Below, piece by piece: positions 27,280 to 35,131 of a DNA stretch of 64,000 nt (the first letter of the stretch is position 1; each line of letters starts with the position of its first letter). The stretch comes from JAAFIP01 sp031367325 (GTDB lineage Bacteria > Pseudomonadota > Gammaproteobacteria > Burkholderiales > Burkholderiaceae_C). The notes beneath the pieces are model-generated. The model ran no database searches and was not told the origin of the DNA. It saw only the letters and a list, made by a program, of their open reading frames with translations. The position numbers and the translations under genes were made by a program. The stretch covers positions 1 through 64,000 of the forward strand of contig JANLPQ010000037.1 in NCBI GenBank assembly GCA_031367325.1, in the 5' to 3' direction.

Positions 27280-27326
27280 CCCAAGAGTTCTTTTCGCGCT
27301 GCATGCGCCCTAGCTCTTGGGTTTTA
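27280..27326 (+). terminator. Stem-loop terminator after aroA-cmk
   Basis: CCCAAGAG (27280-27287) pairs with CTCTTGGG (27314-27321) and is followed by TTTT at 27322-27325. A smaller GCGC-TGCAT-GCGC hairpin sits in the loop. It lies 48 bp after the aroA-cmk stop and before the rpsA leader, so it probably ends or attenuates the operon. Confidence 0.7.
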
Positions 27327-27340
27327 TTAACTTAAACCAC

Positions 27341-27390
27341 GGTTTTAAGCCGTATTACCTGCTCAAGCAGCTATAGAAACGATAGTAATT
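27341..27390 (+). repeat. Dispersed CTGCTCAAGCAG repeat, copy 7
   Basis: Copy in the rpsA leader, reading TTTTAAGCCGTATTACCTGC then TCAAGCAGCTATAGAAACG. The right half diverges from the consensus. It lies 60-110 bp upstream of the rpsA start. Confidence 0.7.
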
Positions 27391-27452
27391 TCACTATTGT
27401 ATTGAGGCGCGATTTTTGCGTCGAAGCTATCCTTGAAGCACTAGGAAAACAC

Positions 27453-29135
27453 ATGTCAGAATCTTTTGCAGCCCTTTTTGAAGAATCCCTAACGCGCTCG
27501 GAAATGCGCGCTGGTGAGGTCATTACCGCCGAAGTGGTGCGTATGGACCACAACCACGTTGTCGTCAACGCTGGCCTCAAGTCTGAGGCCTTCATCGACA
27601 TCGCCGAGTTTAAAAACGACCAAGGCGAGTTAGAAGTCAAAGTAGGCGATTTCGTCTCTGTGGCTATCGGTTCTATCGAAAACGGCTACGGCGACACCAT
27701 TTTGTCGCGCGACACCGCCAAGCGTTTGGCTAGCTGGATGAGCCTGGAAAAAGCGCTCGAATCCGGCGAGTTTGTCTCTGGCCAGACCAGCGGCAAAGTC
27801 AAGGGCGGCCTGATGGTCATGGTCAACGGTATCCGCGCTTTCTTGCCCGGTTCGTTGATCGAAGCCCGTCCGCTGAAAGACTTGTCTCCGTATGAGAACA
27901 AGACTTTGGAATTCAAAGTGATCAAGCTGGACCGCAAGCGTAACAACGTTGTGTTGTCTCACCGCGCTGTGCGCGAAGCCAGCATGGGCGAAGAACGCGC
28001 CAAGCTGATGACCACCCTCAAAGAAGGCTCGGTCGTGCAAGGTATCGTCAAAAACATCACCGAATACGGCGCATTCGTCGACTTGGGCGGTGTGGACGGC
28101 TTGCTGCACATCACCGACATGGCATGGCGCCGTGTCCGTCACCCATCTGAAGTGGTGACCCCAGGCCAAGAGATTACTGCCAAGATTTTGAAGTTCGACA
28201 CCGAGAAAAACCGTGTCTCTTTGGGTCTGAAGCAAATGGGCGACGACCCATGGATGGGCGTGAACCGCCGCTACCCCACGTCTACCCGCATGTTCGGCAA
28301 GATCACCAACATCGCCGATTACGGCGCATTTGTGGAAATCGAACCCGGCATCGAAGGTTTGGTGCACGTGTCAGAGATGGACTGGACCAACAAGAACGTC
28401 GCGCCTAACAAGCTGGTGACCTTGGGCCAGGAAGTTGAAGTCATGGTTCTGGAAATCGACGAAGACAAGCGCCGCATTTCCCTGGGCATGAAGCAGTGCA
28501 AGGCCAACCCATGGCAAGAATTTGCAGCACAAACCAAGCGCGGCGACCGTGTTAAAGGCCCCATCAAGTCGATCACCGACTTTGGCGTGTTTGTTGGCCT
28601 GGCCGCTGGCATCGACGGTTTGGTGCATTTGTCTGACTTGTCTTGGAACGAGACCGGCGAAGTTGCCGTGCGCGAGTTCAAGAAGGGCCAAGAAGTTGAA
28701 GCCATTGTGTTGGCAGTCGATGTCGACCGCGAGCGCATCAGCTTGGGTATCAAGCAGCTGGACAGCGACCCGTTCACCACCTTCACCTCGATCAACGACA
28801 AAGGCTCTATCGTTACCGGTAAAGTCAAAACCGTGGATGCTAAGGGCGCTGAAATCGACCTGGGCGAAGAAATCTTGGGCTACCTGCGCGCCAGCGAGAT
28901 CAGCCGCGACCGCGTGGAAGACGCACGCAACGTGCTCAAAGAAGGCGACGAAGTCACCGCAGTGATTGTCAACATCGACCGCAAGACCCGCAACATCCAG
29001 TTGTCGGTCAAGTCCAAGGACCAAGCTGACCAGAGCGAGGCCATGGCTAGCCTGTCACAGCAGTCTTCTAAAGAGAATGCCGGTACGACCAGCTTGGGCG
29101 CTTTGTTGCGTGCTAAGTTGGATAACAACGGCTAA
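27453..29135 (+). CDS. rpsA: 30S ribosomal protein S1
   Basis: 560 residues from the ATG at 27453, chosen because AGGA precedes it and because SESFAALFEESLTRSEMRAG is the family N-terminus. S1 binds mRNA and helps it onto the 30S subunit. Six S1 (OB-fold) domains are seen in series; clear examples are GIVKNITEYGAFVDLGGVDG, GKITNIADYGAFVEIEPGIE and GPIKSITDFGVFVGLAAGID. The last part ends LGALLRAKLDN. It lies between cmk and ihfB, a very common order. Codon use looks biased to frequent codons, as expected for a highly expressed gene. Confidence 0.97.
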   Translation: MSESFAALFEESLTRSEMRAGEVITAEVVRMDHNHVVVNAGLKSEAFIDIAEFKNDQGELEVKVGDFVSVAIGSIENGYGDTILSRDTAKRLASWMSLEKALESGEFVSGQTSGKVKGGLMVMVNGIRAFLPGSLIEARPLKDLSPYENKTLEFKVIKLDRKRNNVVLSHRAVREASMGEERAKLMTTLKEGSVVQGIVKNITEYGAFVDLGGVDGLLHITDMAWRRVRHPSEVVTPGQEITAKILKFDTEKNRVSLGLKQMGDDPWMGVNRRYPTSTRMFGKITNIADYGAFVEIEPGIEGLVHVSEMDWTNKNVAPNKLVTLGQEVEVMVLEIDEDKRRISLGMKQCKANPWQEFAAQTKRGDRVKGPIKSITDFGVFVGLAAGIDGLVHLSDLSWNETGEVAVREFKKGQEVEAIVLAVDVDRERISLGIKQLDSDPFTTFTSINDKGSIVTGKVKTVDAKGAEIDLGEEILGYLRASEISRDRVEDARNVLKEGDEVTAVIVNIDRKTRNIQLSVKSKDQADQSEAMASLSQQSSKENAGTTSLGALLRAKLDNNG

Positions 29136-29224
29136 GACGAAGAAGAGCTAATCAGTGCGAAGACAGAGCAACCGTCCGCCTAACGGCGCTGTCGGTTGGT
29201 CTGTCCCGCGCAGAAAAGTGACTC

Positions 29225-29536
29225 ATGACTCGTTCTGACCTAGTAGAAGCCTTGGCTTCGCAATTCCACCAGCTTACCCAGCGTGATGCCGAATTCGCCG
29301 TAAAGACGATTTTGGACGCGATGGGTGACGCGCTGGTGCGCGGCCACAGGATCGAAATACGTGGTTTTGGCAGTTTTTCGGTCAATCGCCGGCCTCCCCG
29401 CGTGGGGCGCAATCCCCGCACAGGCGAGTCGGTAACCATACCAGAGAAGCGCGTACCCCACTTTAAGCCGGGCAAAGCCTTGCGCGAAGCGGTAGACGCT
29501 AAAACCGAGGCGCTGCGCGCCAGCAATAAACTGTGA
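29225..29536 (+). CDS. ihfB: Integration host factor subunit beta
   Basis: 103 residues. IHF-beta pairs with IHF-alpha to bend DNA strongly and takes part in recombination, replication and transcription control. The N-terminus MTRSDLVEALASQFHQLTQR and the DNA-contacting arm IEIRGFGSFSVNRRPPRVGR followed by NPRTGE are characteristic. The C-terminal VPHFKPGKALREAVD completes the fold. It lies 89 bp after rpsA, the usual place of this gene. Confidence 0.96.
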   Translation: MTRSDLVEALASQFHQLTQRDAEFAVKTILDAMGDALVRGHRIEIRGFGSFSVNRRPPRVGRNPRTGESVTIPEKRVPHFKPGKALREAVDAKTEALRASNKL

Positions 29537-29618
29537 CCTGCTGCGGTTTCGCAGCAAGCACTGCTACAGTGTCGATAGAATCTGACCTATACCTTTCTAT
29601 TGCACGGCATTAAAGACC

Positions 29619-29909
29619 ATGACAAACTTGCTATGGCTGCTTCGGTGGATACTGAAAGCAGCCATTTTTTTTACTCTTTTCGCCTTCGCGCTGAATAACC
29701 AGCACGAGGTGGTAGCGCACTTCTTTTTTGGCAATGTGTGGCGCACGCCGCTGATTGTGGTGGTGTTGATTGCTTTCACAGGCGGCTTGGTAGTAGGCGT
29801 GCTGGGCATGGTGCCACGCTGGTGGCGCCAGCGCCGCAAAGTGCGTACCCTCAAAGCGCAGCGTGGTGATACCGCTAGTACCCAGATGGGTGACAGCACC
29901 CAGATGTAG
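29619..29909 (+). CDS. lapA: LapA family inner-membrane protein (DUF1049)
   Basis: 96 residues with two hydrophobic segments, about 10-27 and 43-66 (PLIVVVLIAFTGGLVVGVLG). LapA-domain proteins work with LapB in control of LPS synthesis, LapB acting as adaptor for FtsH-mediated LpxC turnover in E. coli. The short Arg-rich C-terminus faces the cytoplasm. lapB follows after 46 bp, which supports the assignment. Confidence 0.88.
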   Translation: MTNLLWLLRWILKAAIFFTLFAFALNNQHEVVAHFFFGNVWRTPLIVVVLIAFTGGLVVGVLGMVPRWWRQRRKVRTLKAQRGDTASTQMGDSTQM

Positions 29910-29955
29910 CAGCACGCCCACAACCAAATAACCTAGCGCAAACTTACCTTTACTT

Positions 29956-31143
29956 ATGGATATCGACGTTACTTGGCTGCTCCTGGGCTTGCCCTTGGCT
30001 TTTGTTTTGGGCTGGGCTGCCTCGCGAACCGATTTTCGCCAGTTGCGTATCGAAAATAAACGCTCGCCCAAGGCCTACTTCAAGGGCCTGAACTATCTGC
30101 TTAACGACCAGCAAGACTTGGCGATTGACGCCTTTATCGAAGCCGTACAAAGTGACCCCGATACGTCCGAGCTGCACTTTGCACTAGGCAACCTTTTCCG
30201 CAGGCGGGGCGATTATGACCGTGCAGTGCGCGTGCATGAGCATTTGCTCTCGCGCGGCGACTTAAATCAAGACGAACGCGACCGTGCGCAAAACGCCTTG
30301 TCGTTAGATTTTCTGAAAGCAGGTTTGCTCGACCGCGCAGAAGATGCGCTGTCTAAACTAGAAGGCACCCGCTTCGAGTCCCAAGCACGCTTGGCGCGCC
30401 TGCCTATTTACGAGCGCACACGCGACTGGCTGCAAGCAGCGCGCATTGCCGAGCAGTTGCAGGCCGCAGGCCAGGGCGACTTTAGCGCGCGTATTGCGCA
30501 CTACCTGTGCGAGCAAGCTGCGCCATTGGCGCAAGCCAGCGATAAGCCAAGCAACGACGCTGCGAATGATCTGCTACAGCGCGCTATTGTTAAAGCACCC
30601 CAAGCCAGCAGGGCACGCATTATGTTGTCCCAGTTGCTTACCACCCAGGGCATGCACGAAGCAGCTTACGCCACGCTCAAAAATGTATTGGAAGCATCTC
30701 CTGCAGCCACGCCACTCATAGCACATAATTTACAGACACTAGCGATACAGTGCCATCTAGCGCCGCAGGCTTTGGCGTTATTGCAAGCCCACTACGCACA
30801 GTCGCAATCTATCGACGTACTAGAAGCCATCATTGCGCTACAAACCTACGTCAGCAGCCAAAGCGGTGCAGTGCCAGGACCACAAGATGACGCACGCCAG
30901 CTGTATGCCAAGCACCTTGAAAAAGAGCCCTCACTGGCTGTAGCAACGCGCTGGCTGGCTGGCGAAAAACTGCAGCACGAGGAATTTCATCCGCAAATAC
31001 AGCGTGCGCTGGACAAAGCCGTGAAGCCCTTGCTGCAATACCGCTGCGCTGCCTGCGGCTTTACAGCGCAACGCCACTTTTGGCAGTGCCCCGGCTGCCA
31101 AACTTGGGACAGCTACCCTGCAAAACGGGTAGAGGAACTGTAA
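29956..31143 (+). CDS. lapB: Lipopolysaccharide assembly protein B
   Basis: 395 residues. One N-terminal membrane helix (VTWLLLGLPLAFVLGWAAS) is followed by a cytoplasmic series of TPR repeats, for example YLLNDQQDLAIDAFIEAVQ and ELHFALGNLFRRRGDYDRAV. The C-terminus carries a rubredoxin-like metal site with two CxxC pairs, YRCAACGFTAQ and WQCPGCQTWDSYP. This architecture is specific to LapB/YciM, which in E. coli tunes LPS output by presenting LpxC to FtsH. It is followed at once by heptose genes, so the operon links LPS regulation with core synthesis. Confidence 0.94.
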   Translation: MDIDVTWLLLGLPLAFVLGWAASRTDFRQLRIENKRSPKAYFKGLNYLLNDQQDLAIDAFIEAVQSDPDTSELHFALGNLFRRRGDYDRAVRVHEHLLSRGDLNQDERDRAQNALSLDFLKAGLLDRAEDALSKLEGTRFESQARLARLPIYERTRDWLQAARIAEQLQAAGQGDFSARIAHYLCEQAAPLAQASDKPSNDAANDLLQRAIVKAPQASRARIMLSQLLTTQGMHEAAYATLKNVLEASPAATPLIAHNLQTLAIQCHLAPQALALLQAHYAQSQSIDVLEAIIALQTYVSSQSGAVPGPQDDARQLYAKHLEKEPSLAVATRWLAGEKLQHEEFHPQIQRALDKAVKPLLQYRCAACGFTAQRHFWQCPGCQTWDSYPAKRVEEL

Positions 31144-31150
31144 GCACACC

Positions 31151-32083
31151 ATGACCACGCCTACACAAGACCAACTTGCCGCCGCAAAAGTTTTAGTGGT
31201 GGGCGACGCCATGCTTGACCGCTACTGGTACGGCGCGGTCGAGCGCATCAGCCCCGAAGCCCCCGTACCCGTAGTACGCGTTACCCGCGAGGAAGAGCGC
31301 ATTGGCGCTGCCGCCAACGTAGCCTACAACGCCGTGTGCCTAGGCGCACAAGCCAGCTTTGTCGGCGTGGTGGGCGACGACGAGCCCGGCCGCAAGCTAG
31401 AAGCGCTGATGCAAGCCAGCCGCATCGCCACCCACTTGTCGCGCGACAGCGGCCTGCAAACTACCGTCAAATTGCGCGTGATTGGCCGCGCCCAGCAATT
31501 GCTGCGTCTAGACTTTGAAAACACGCCCGACCACGACGTGCTGGCCGCGCAAACCGGCACCTTTACGCAGCTGCTGCCCGGGCATAGCGCTGTGTTATTT
31601 TCAGACTACGCCAAAGGCGGGCTAGCCCACGTATCGGCCATGATTGACCTGGCACGTAAAGCAGGCAAGCCCGTACTGGTGGACCCCAAAGGCAGCGACT
31701 ACGCCCGCTACAAAAACGCCACCGTGATCACGCCCAACCGTGCAGAGCTGCAGCAAGTGATCGGTAGCTGGAGTAATGAAGACGAGCTGCGCACCAAAGT
31801 GCAAAATTTGCGCACATCGCTGAACCTTGATGCGTTGCTGTTCACCCGCAGCGAGGACGGCATGAGCCTGTACGACGCTGATGGCGAGCTGCATGTCAAA
31901 GCGCAAGCGCGCGAGGTGTTTGATGTGACAGGCGCAGGCGACACGGTGATCGCCACCCTCGCCTCGCTGGTGGCCGCAGGCTTAAGTTTGCGCGACGCGA
32001 TGCCGCATGCCAACCGCGCTGGCGGTATCGTGGTGGGCAAATTTGGCACGGCAACCGTGTCGTATGCCGAATTGTTTAGCTAA
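31151..32083 (+). CDS. rfaE1: D-glycero-beta-D-manno-heptose-7-phosphate kinase
   Basis: 310 residues, equal to the kinase half of HldE. It phosphorylates heptose 7-phosphate at O1 in ADP-heptose synthesis. It is a PfkB/ribokinase fold: VLVVGDAMLDRYWYGAVERI near the N-terminus, EEERIGAAANVAYNAVCLGA, and the catalytic VFDVTGAGDTVIATLASLVA. No adenylyltransferase half is attached, so a separate RfaE2 is expected elsewhere. It starts 7 bp after lapB and is followed by hldD. Confidence 0.93.
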   Translation: MTTPTQDQLAAAKVLVVGDAMLDRYWYGAVERISPEAPVPVVRVTREEERIGAAANVAYNAVCLGAQASFVGVVGDDEPGRKLEALMQASRIATHLSRDSGLQTTVKLRVIGRAQQLLRLDFENTPDHDVLAAQTGTFTQLLPGHSAVLFSDYAKGGLAHVSAMIDLARKAGKPVLVDPKGSDYARYKNATVITPNRAELQQVIGSWSNEDELRTKVQNLRTSLNLDALLFTRSEDGMSLYDADGELHVKAQAREVFDVTGAGDTVIATLASLVAAGLSLRDAMPHANRAGGIVVGKFGTATVSYAELFS

Positions 32084-32091
32084 GCTGGCAT

Positions 32092-32134
32092 TTAGCCCAA
32101 GTAAATACTAGAAAGTTGGCTATGAAAATAATAG
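32092..32134 (+). repeat. Variant dispersed repeat spanning the hldD ribosome-binding site and start, copy 11
   Basis: TTAGCCCAAGTAAATACT matches the repeat left half, and GCTATGAAAATAATAG matches the right half (consensus GCTATTAAATTAATAG). The total length is 43 bp with no gap. The nine central bases differ (AGAAAGTTG). AGAAAG at 32110-32115 then sits 6 nt from the hldD ATG at 32122. Confidence 0.6.
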
Positions 32135-33099
32135 TTACCGGTGCAGCAGGTTTTATCGGCAGCAACATCATTGCCGGGCTGAATGCGCGGGGCATCAGCA
32201 ACATTATTGCGGTGGACGAGCTAACGCAGGGCGATAAATTTTGCAATTTGGCCGACTTGCAGATTGCCGACTATGTGGATGCGGATGATTTTTATCTGAA
32301 TTTTGCAGAAGGCCATTACGGTGAAGTAGACGCCATATTCCACGAAGGCGCATGCAGCGACACGATGGAGCACAACGGCAAATACATGATGGACAACAAC
32401 TACGAGGTAACCAAGCAGTTGTTTACCGCCTGCCAAGCGCAGGGCACTCGATTGTTGTACGCATCGTCTGCTGCAACGTACGGTGGTAGCGACACCTTCA
32501 AAGAGTCGCCTGAATTTGAAAAGCCGCTTAACGTGTATGGCTACAGCAAGCTACTGTTTGACCAGTACGCCCGACGTGCCTTGGGTAGCAAGCTAGAAAA
32601 CGCTAAAACCCAAGTAGTGGGATTCAGATATTTCAACGTCTACGGCCCACGCGAGCAGCACAAAGGCCGCATGGCCAGCGTAGCGTTTCACCAGTTTCAC
32701 CAGTTTAATCAAGAAGGCAAGGTCAAGCTGTTTGGCGAATACGGCGGCTACGGCCCGGGTGCGCAGATGCGCGACTTTATATCGGTAGACGATGTGGTGG
32801 CGGTGAACCTGTGGTTTCTGGACCATCCTGCGCAATCGGGTATTTTTAACCTGGGCACAGGCCGTGCGCAGCCGTTTAACGATGTGGCGCACGCCGTAGT
32901 GAACGCTCTACAGCCCCAGTCAGTTGCCCAAAACGCTATTGAATACATTGCCTTCCCCGACGCGTTGCGCGGCAAGTACCAAAGCTACACGCAAGCCGAC
33001 ATCACTGCCCTGCGCGCTGTAGGCTGCGACCATGCGTTTGCTGATGTGCAAACGGGTGTAAGTCGCTATATGCACTGGTTGAAAAAGCAGGCAGCTTAA
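32122..33099 (+). CDS. hldD: ADP-L-glycero-D-manno-heptose 6-epimerase
   Basis: 325 residues from the ATG at 32122, where the Rossmann motif MKIIVTGAAGFIGSNIIAGL begins. It epimerises ADP-D-glycero- to ADP-L-glycero-D-manno-heptose, the donor for the LPS inner core. It is an extended short-chain dehydrogenase: the catalytic Tyr and Lys are in YGYSKLLFDQYAR, and RYFNVYGPREQHKGRMASVA and QMRDFISVDDVV are typical of HldD. Its ribosome-binding site and first codons overlap a variant dispersed repeat. It is the last gene of the lapA-lapB-rfaE1-hldD group and converges on waaA across a 619 bp repeat-rich gap. Confidence 0.96.
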   Translation: MKIIVTGAAGFIGSNIIAGLNARGISNIIAVDELTQGDKFCNLADLQIADYVDADDFYLNFAEGHYGEVDAIFHEGACSDTMEHNGKYMMDNNYEVTKQLFTACQAQGTRLLYASSAATYGGSDTFKESPEFEKPLNVYGYSKLLFDQYARRALGSKLENAKTQVVGFRYFNVYGPREQHKGRMASVAFHQFHQFNQEGKVKLFGEYGGYGPGAQMRDFISVDDVVAVNLWFLDHPAQSGIFNLGTGRAQPFNDVAHAVVNALQPQSVAQNAIEYIAFPDALRGKYQSYTQADITALRAVGCDHAFADVQTGVSRYMHWLKKQAA

Positions 33100-33268
33100 A
33101 AAATTCGTATAGGTTGCTTATTCGGGAGTTAGTTATTGCGTTAACGTCTGCGTGGCTTTGAGTTGGTCGCTAGGCTAAGCGTACACGCTGGGGAACCCGA
33201 CGCGTCACATGGCTCTTTGCTTGGTTTGAACAGCCCGTGCTTCGGTTGGGTTATTGGGATGGTCAATA

Positions 33269-33327
33269 CTATCAATTGCATAGCTGCTTGAGCAGTATCT
33301 GCGGCCTACAACGGCTAAAACACTCTG
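33269..33327 (-). repeat. Dispersed CTGCTCAAGCAG repeat, copy 8
   Basis: Reverse-orientation copy. On the minus strand it reads AGAGTGTTTTAGCCGTTGTA then GGCCGCAGATACTGCTCAAG, then CAGCTATGCAATTG. The left flank AGTGTTTTAGCC is shared with the copy inside waaC, which shows that the repeat unit is longer than its core. Confidence 0.8.
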
Positions 33328-33379
33328 AAAACAGGCCTCAGAATACGTTTGGCGTGCCTTCAACGCCTGTTCTGTGCAC

Positions 33380-33473
33380 GCCTTGGCACTTGGCGTGAAC
33401 AGCTGTGCGGCTGTCCTCCGCCCTGCGGGCTCCCCCTTTATGCCGCTGCGCTGTTCACACCAAGCGCCAAGGC
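33380..33473 (+). repeat. Long-stem hairpin element, copy B
   Basis: The outer arms (33380-33403 and 33450-33473) are inverted repeats with two mismatches and differ in sequence from copies A and C. The GCGGC/GCCGC stem (33407-33411, 33442-33446) and the asymmetric loop TGTCCTCC / TCCCCCTTTAT are the same as in copy A. The tip stem is GCCC-TGC-GGGC (33420-33430). Confidence 0.85.
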
Positions 33474-33524
33474 TGCGTACTGGCTAAGTGCGAATACAGC
33501 GGTGGATTACCTACCAAGGTCACT

Positions 33525-33631
33525 GGAGCTGGCAGGCGGTGTACTCAGCGCAGCGGCATAAAGGGACAGGAGGCGGCCCCAGGCCGCCACGGAGGACAGC
33601 CGCGCAGCTGAGTACGCCGCCTGCCAGCTCC
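33525..33631 (-). repeat. Long-stem hairpin element, copy C
   Basis: The outer arms 33525-33549 and 33607-33631 match at 24 of 25 positions. They are clearly related to the arms of copy A (GAGCTGGCAGGCGGTG), about 29.5 kb away, and the adjoining GTACGGGAGC edge is shared too. The core lies in the opposite orientation to copy A: ATAAAGGGACAGGA on the left and ACGGAGGACA on the right of a tip stem GGCGGCC-CCA-GGCCGCC (33572-33588). The GCGGC/GCCGC stem is at 33553-33557 and 33599-33603. Confidence 0.85.
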
Positions 33632-33718
33632 CGTACAAAAGTAGCAACCCTCAAGCCAAGCAATCCCGCACCATCGCCGCAGCTCACAGTACAGCAACAC
33701 TAATCTTCGGTCCGAGCT

Positions 33719-35131
33719 TTAACCGAGCACTCGCTCCACTGCAGCAGCCATGCGCTGTGCTGCGCCGCGTGAGCTGGCTAGCCAGTGCTGTCCGGCTTGC
33801 TGCTTGGCGGCATGTTGCTTTGCATCGGTGGCCAGTTGCAGCGCAGCTTGTAGTCCGCGGGCCATATCGGCAACTCGCACTGCGGCGCCTTGCTCTACAG
33901 CACTGGCGGCAGCATCGGCAAAATTAAAAGTGTGCGGGCCTACAACGATGGGGCAAGCTGCAGCAATGCCTTCAATTAAGTTTTGCCCGCCTAGTGGCGC
34001 AAAGCTGCCGCCTAGCAGGGCGCTGTGCGACAAGCTGTAGTACAGCGCCATCTCACCTAGCGAATCCCCTAGCCACACCTGCACTGGTGTAGCTGGTGTA
34101 GCTGGTAATACCTCTATAGCTAGCGCTGACACTGCAGCCGACCCAGCGTTGTTTTCGTGGGCCTTCTCAGTTGCATTGTCGACGCCGCTTTTTGTAGCCC
34201 ACTGTGTACCCCACTTCGAGCGGCGCGATACGCTAAAACCGGCTTGCGCAATCAGCGCCGCCACTTCATCAAAGCGCTGTGGGTGGCGCGGTACTATCAG
34301 CCATTGCACACTAGACGCTATATTTTGCATAGCTGCTTGAGCAGGTTCTACGGCCTGTAAGGCCGAAATGGCTTGTAAAAATAGGGCTTCTTCACCCTCG
34401 CGGCTGCTGGCCAGCATGATGACTGGGCGGTGACTAGCCTGCTGCCACGCAAGGCCCTGCGCCACTTGCGCAGCGTCTAGCGCGATGTCGTACTTCAAAT
34501 TGCCTTGCACGCTGATGTGCTGTGCGCCGATGGTGGCCAAGCGCTGTGCGTCAGCCTCGGTTTGCGCCCACACCTGCGCGAGCGATGCGTAGGCTGGGCG
34601 CGCCAACCAGGCCACGCGCTGCGCGCTGCGCAGTGATTTAACGTTGAGCCGCGCGTTGGCCAATACCAGCGGTACCCGCGCACGCTGGGCCTGTGCGCAC
34701 AGGCTGGGCCATATCTCTGTCTCCATCAAGATGCCGATGTGCGGTTTAAAGTGTTGCAAAAAACGCTGCGTGGCACCCAGGGTGTCCCATGGCAACCACA
34801 CCTGCACGTCGCCCGGCTGCAGCAGCTTGGCGCCCTCTGCACGGCCCGTGGCGGTGCTGTGGGTGAGCAGCAGGCGCATGCCGGGCAGCTGGCTGCGCAG
34901 CTGTGCTAGCAAAATGGCGGCGGCACGCGTTTCGCCTAGCGACACGGCATGTAGCCACACCACTGGGGTGCCCTGGCCCGGTTGTGCAGCGTGTATGTAG
35001 TAGCCAAAGCGCTCTGCCATGTGCTGGGCATAGGCAGGCTCGGCCTTAGCGCGGCGTGCCAGCTTGGCGCGCAGCACGGGCTGCAGCAGCCACATAAGTG
35101 TGCTGTACGCAGCCAACAGCAGGCTATGCAT
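33719..35131 (-). CDS. waaA: 3-deoxy-D-manno-octulosonic acid (Kdo) transferase
   Basis: 470 residues, longer than the usual 420-430. WaaA attaches Kdo to lipid A at the inner membrane. The N-terminal anchor is followed by WLHAVSLGETRAA with the catalytic Glu. The GT30 motifs MRLLLTHSTATGR and HIGILMETEIWPSL precede LVLANARLN, and ALLGGSFAPLGGQNLIEGIA lies near the C-terminus. The extra length has two visible sources: residues about 252-270 (QAVEPAQAAMQNIASS) are encoded by a dispersed repeat, and an Ala/Thr-rich stretch follows around residue 310-340. Its start overlaps the end of waaC by 8 bp. Confidence 0.94.
   Translation of the reverse strand: MHSLLLAAYSTLMWLLQPVLRAKLARRAKAEPAYAQHMAERFGYYIHAAQPGQGTPVVWLHAVSLGETRAAAILLAQLRSQLPGMRLLLTHSTATGRAEGAKLLQPGDVQVWLPWDTLGATQRFLQHFKPHIGILMETEIWPSLCAQAQRARVPLVLANARLNVKSLRSAQRVAWLARPAYASLAQVWAQTEADAQRLATIGAQHISVQGNLKYDIALDAAQVAQGLAWQQASHRPVIMLASSREGEEALFLQAISALQAVEPAQAAMQNIASSVQWLIVPRHPQRFDEVAALIAQAGFSVSRRSKWGTQWATKSGVDNATEKAHENNAGSAAVSALAIEVLPATPATPVQVWLGDSLGEMALYYSLSHSALLGGSFAPLGGQNLIEGIAAACPIVVGPHTFNFADAAASAVEQGAAVRVADMARGLQAALQLATDAKQHAAKQQAGQHWLASSRGAAQRMAAAVERVLG
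34318..34372 (-). repeat. Dispersed CTGCTCAAGCAG repeat inside waaA, copy 9
   Basis: On the coding strand it reads GGCCGTAGAACCTGCTCAAG then CAGCTATGCAAAATATAG, giving VEPAQAAMQNIA in WaaA. The insert lies just before the beta-strand that leads into WLIVPRHPQR, in what should be a surface linker. Confidence 0.8.

Larger units (their letters stand above)
33100..33718. other. Convergent intergenic region hldD/waaA, hairpin-rich, no gene
   Basis: The 619 bp gap between two convergent LPS genes holds a reverse copy of the dispersed repeat (33269-33327), hairpin B (33380-33473) and hairpin C (33525-33631). Short open frames here read through the hairpins and look like artefacts. In 33100-33268 I see nothing I can name. 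Confidence 0.8.

Noticed and set aside
33349..33703. Overlapping short plus-strand open frames between hldD and waaA
   Set aside because: They are produced by the GC-rich palindromes B and C; their ends coincide with the hairpins.
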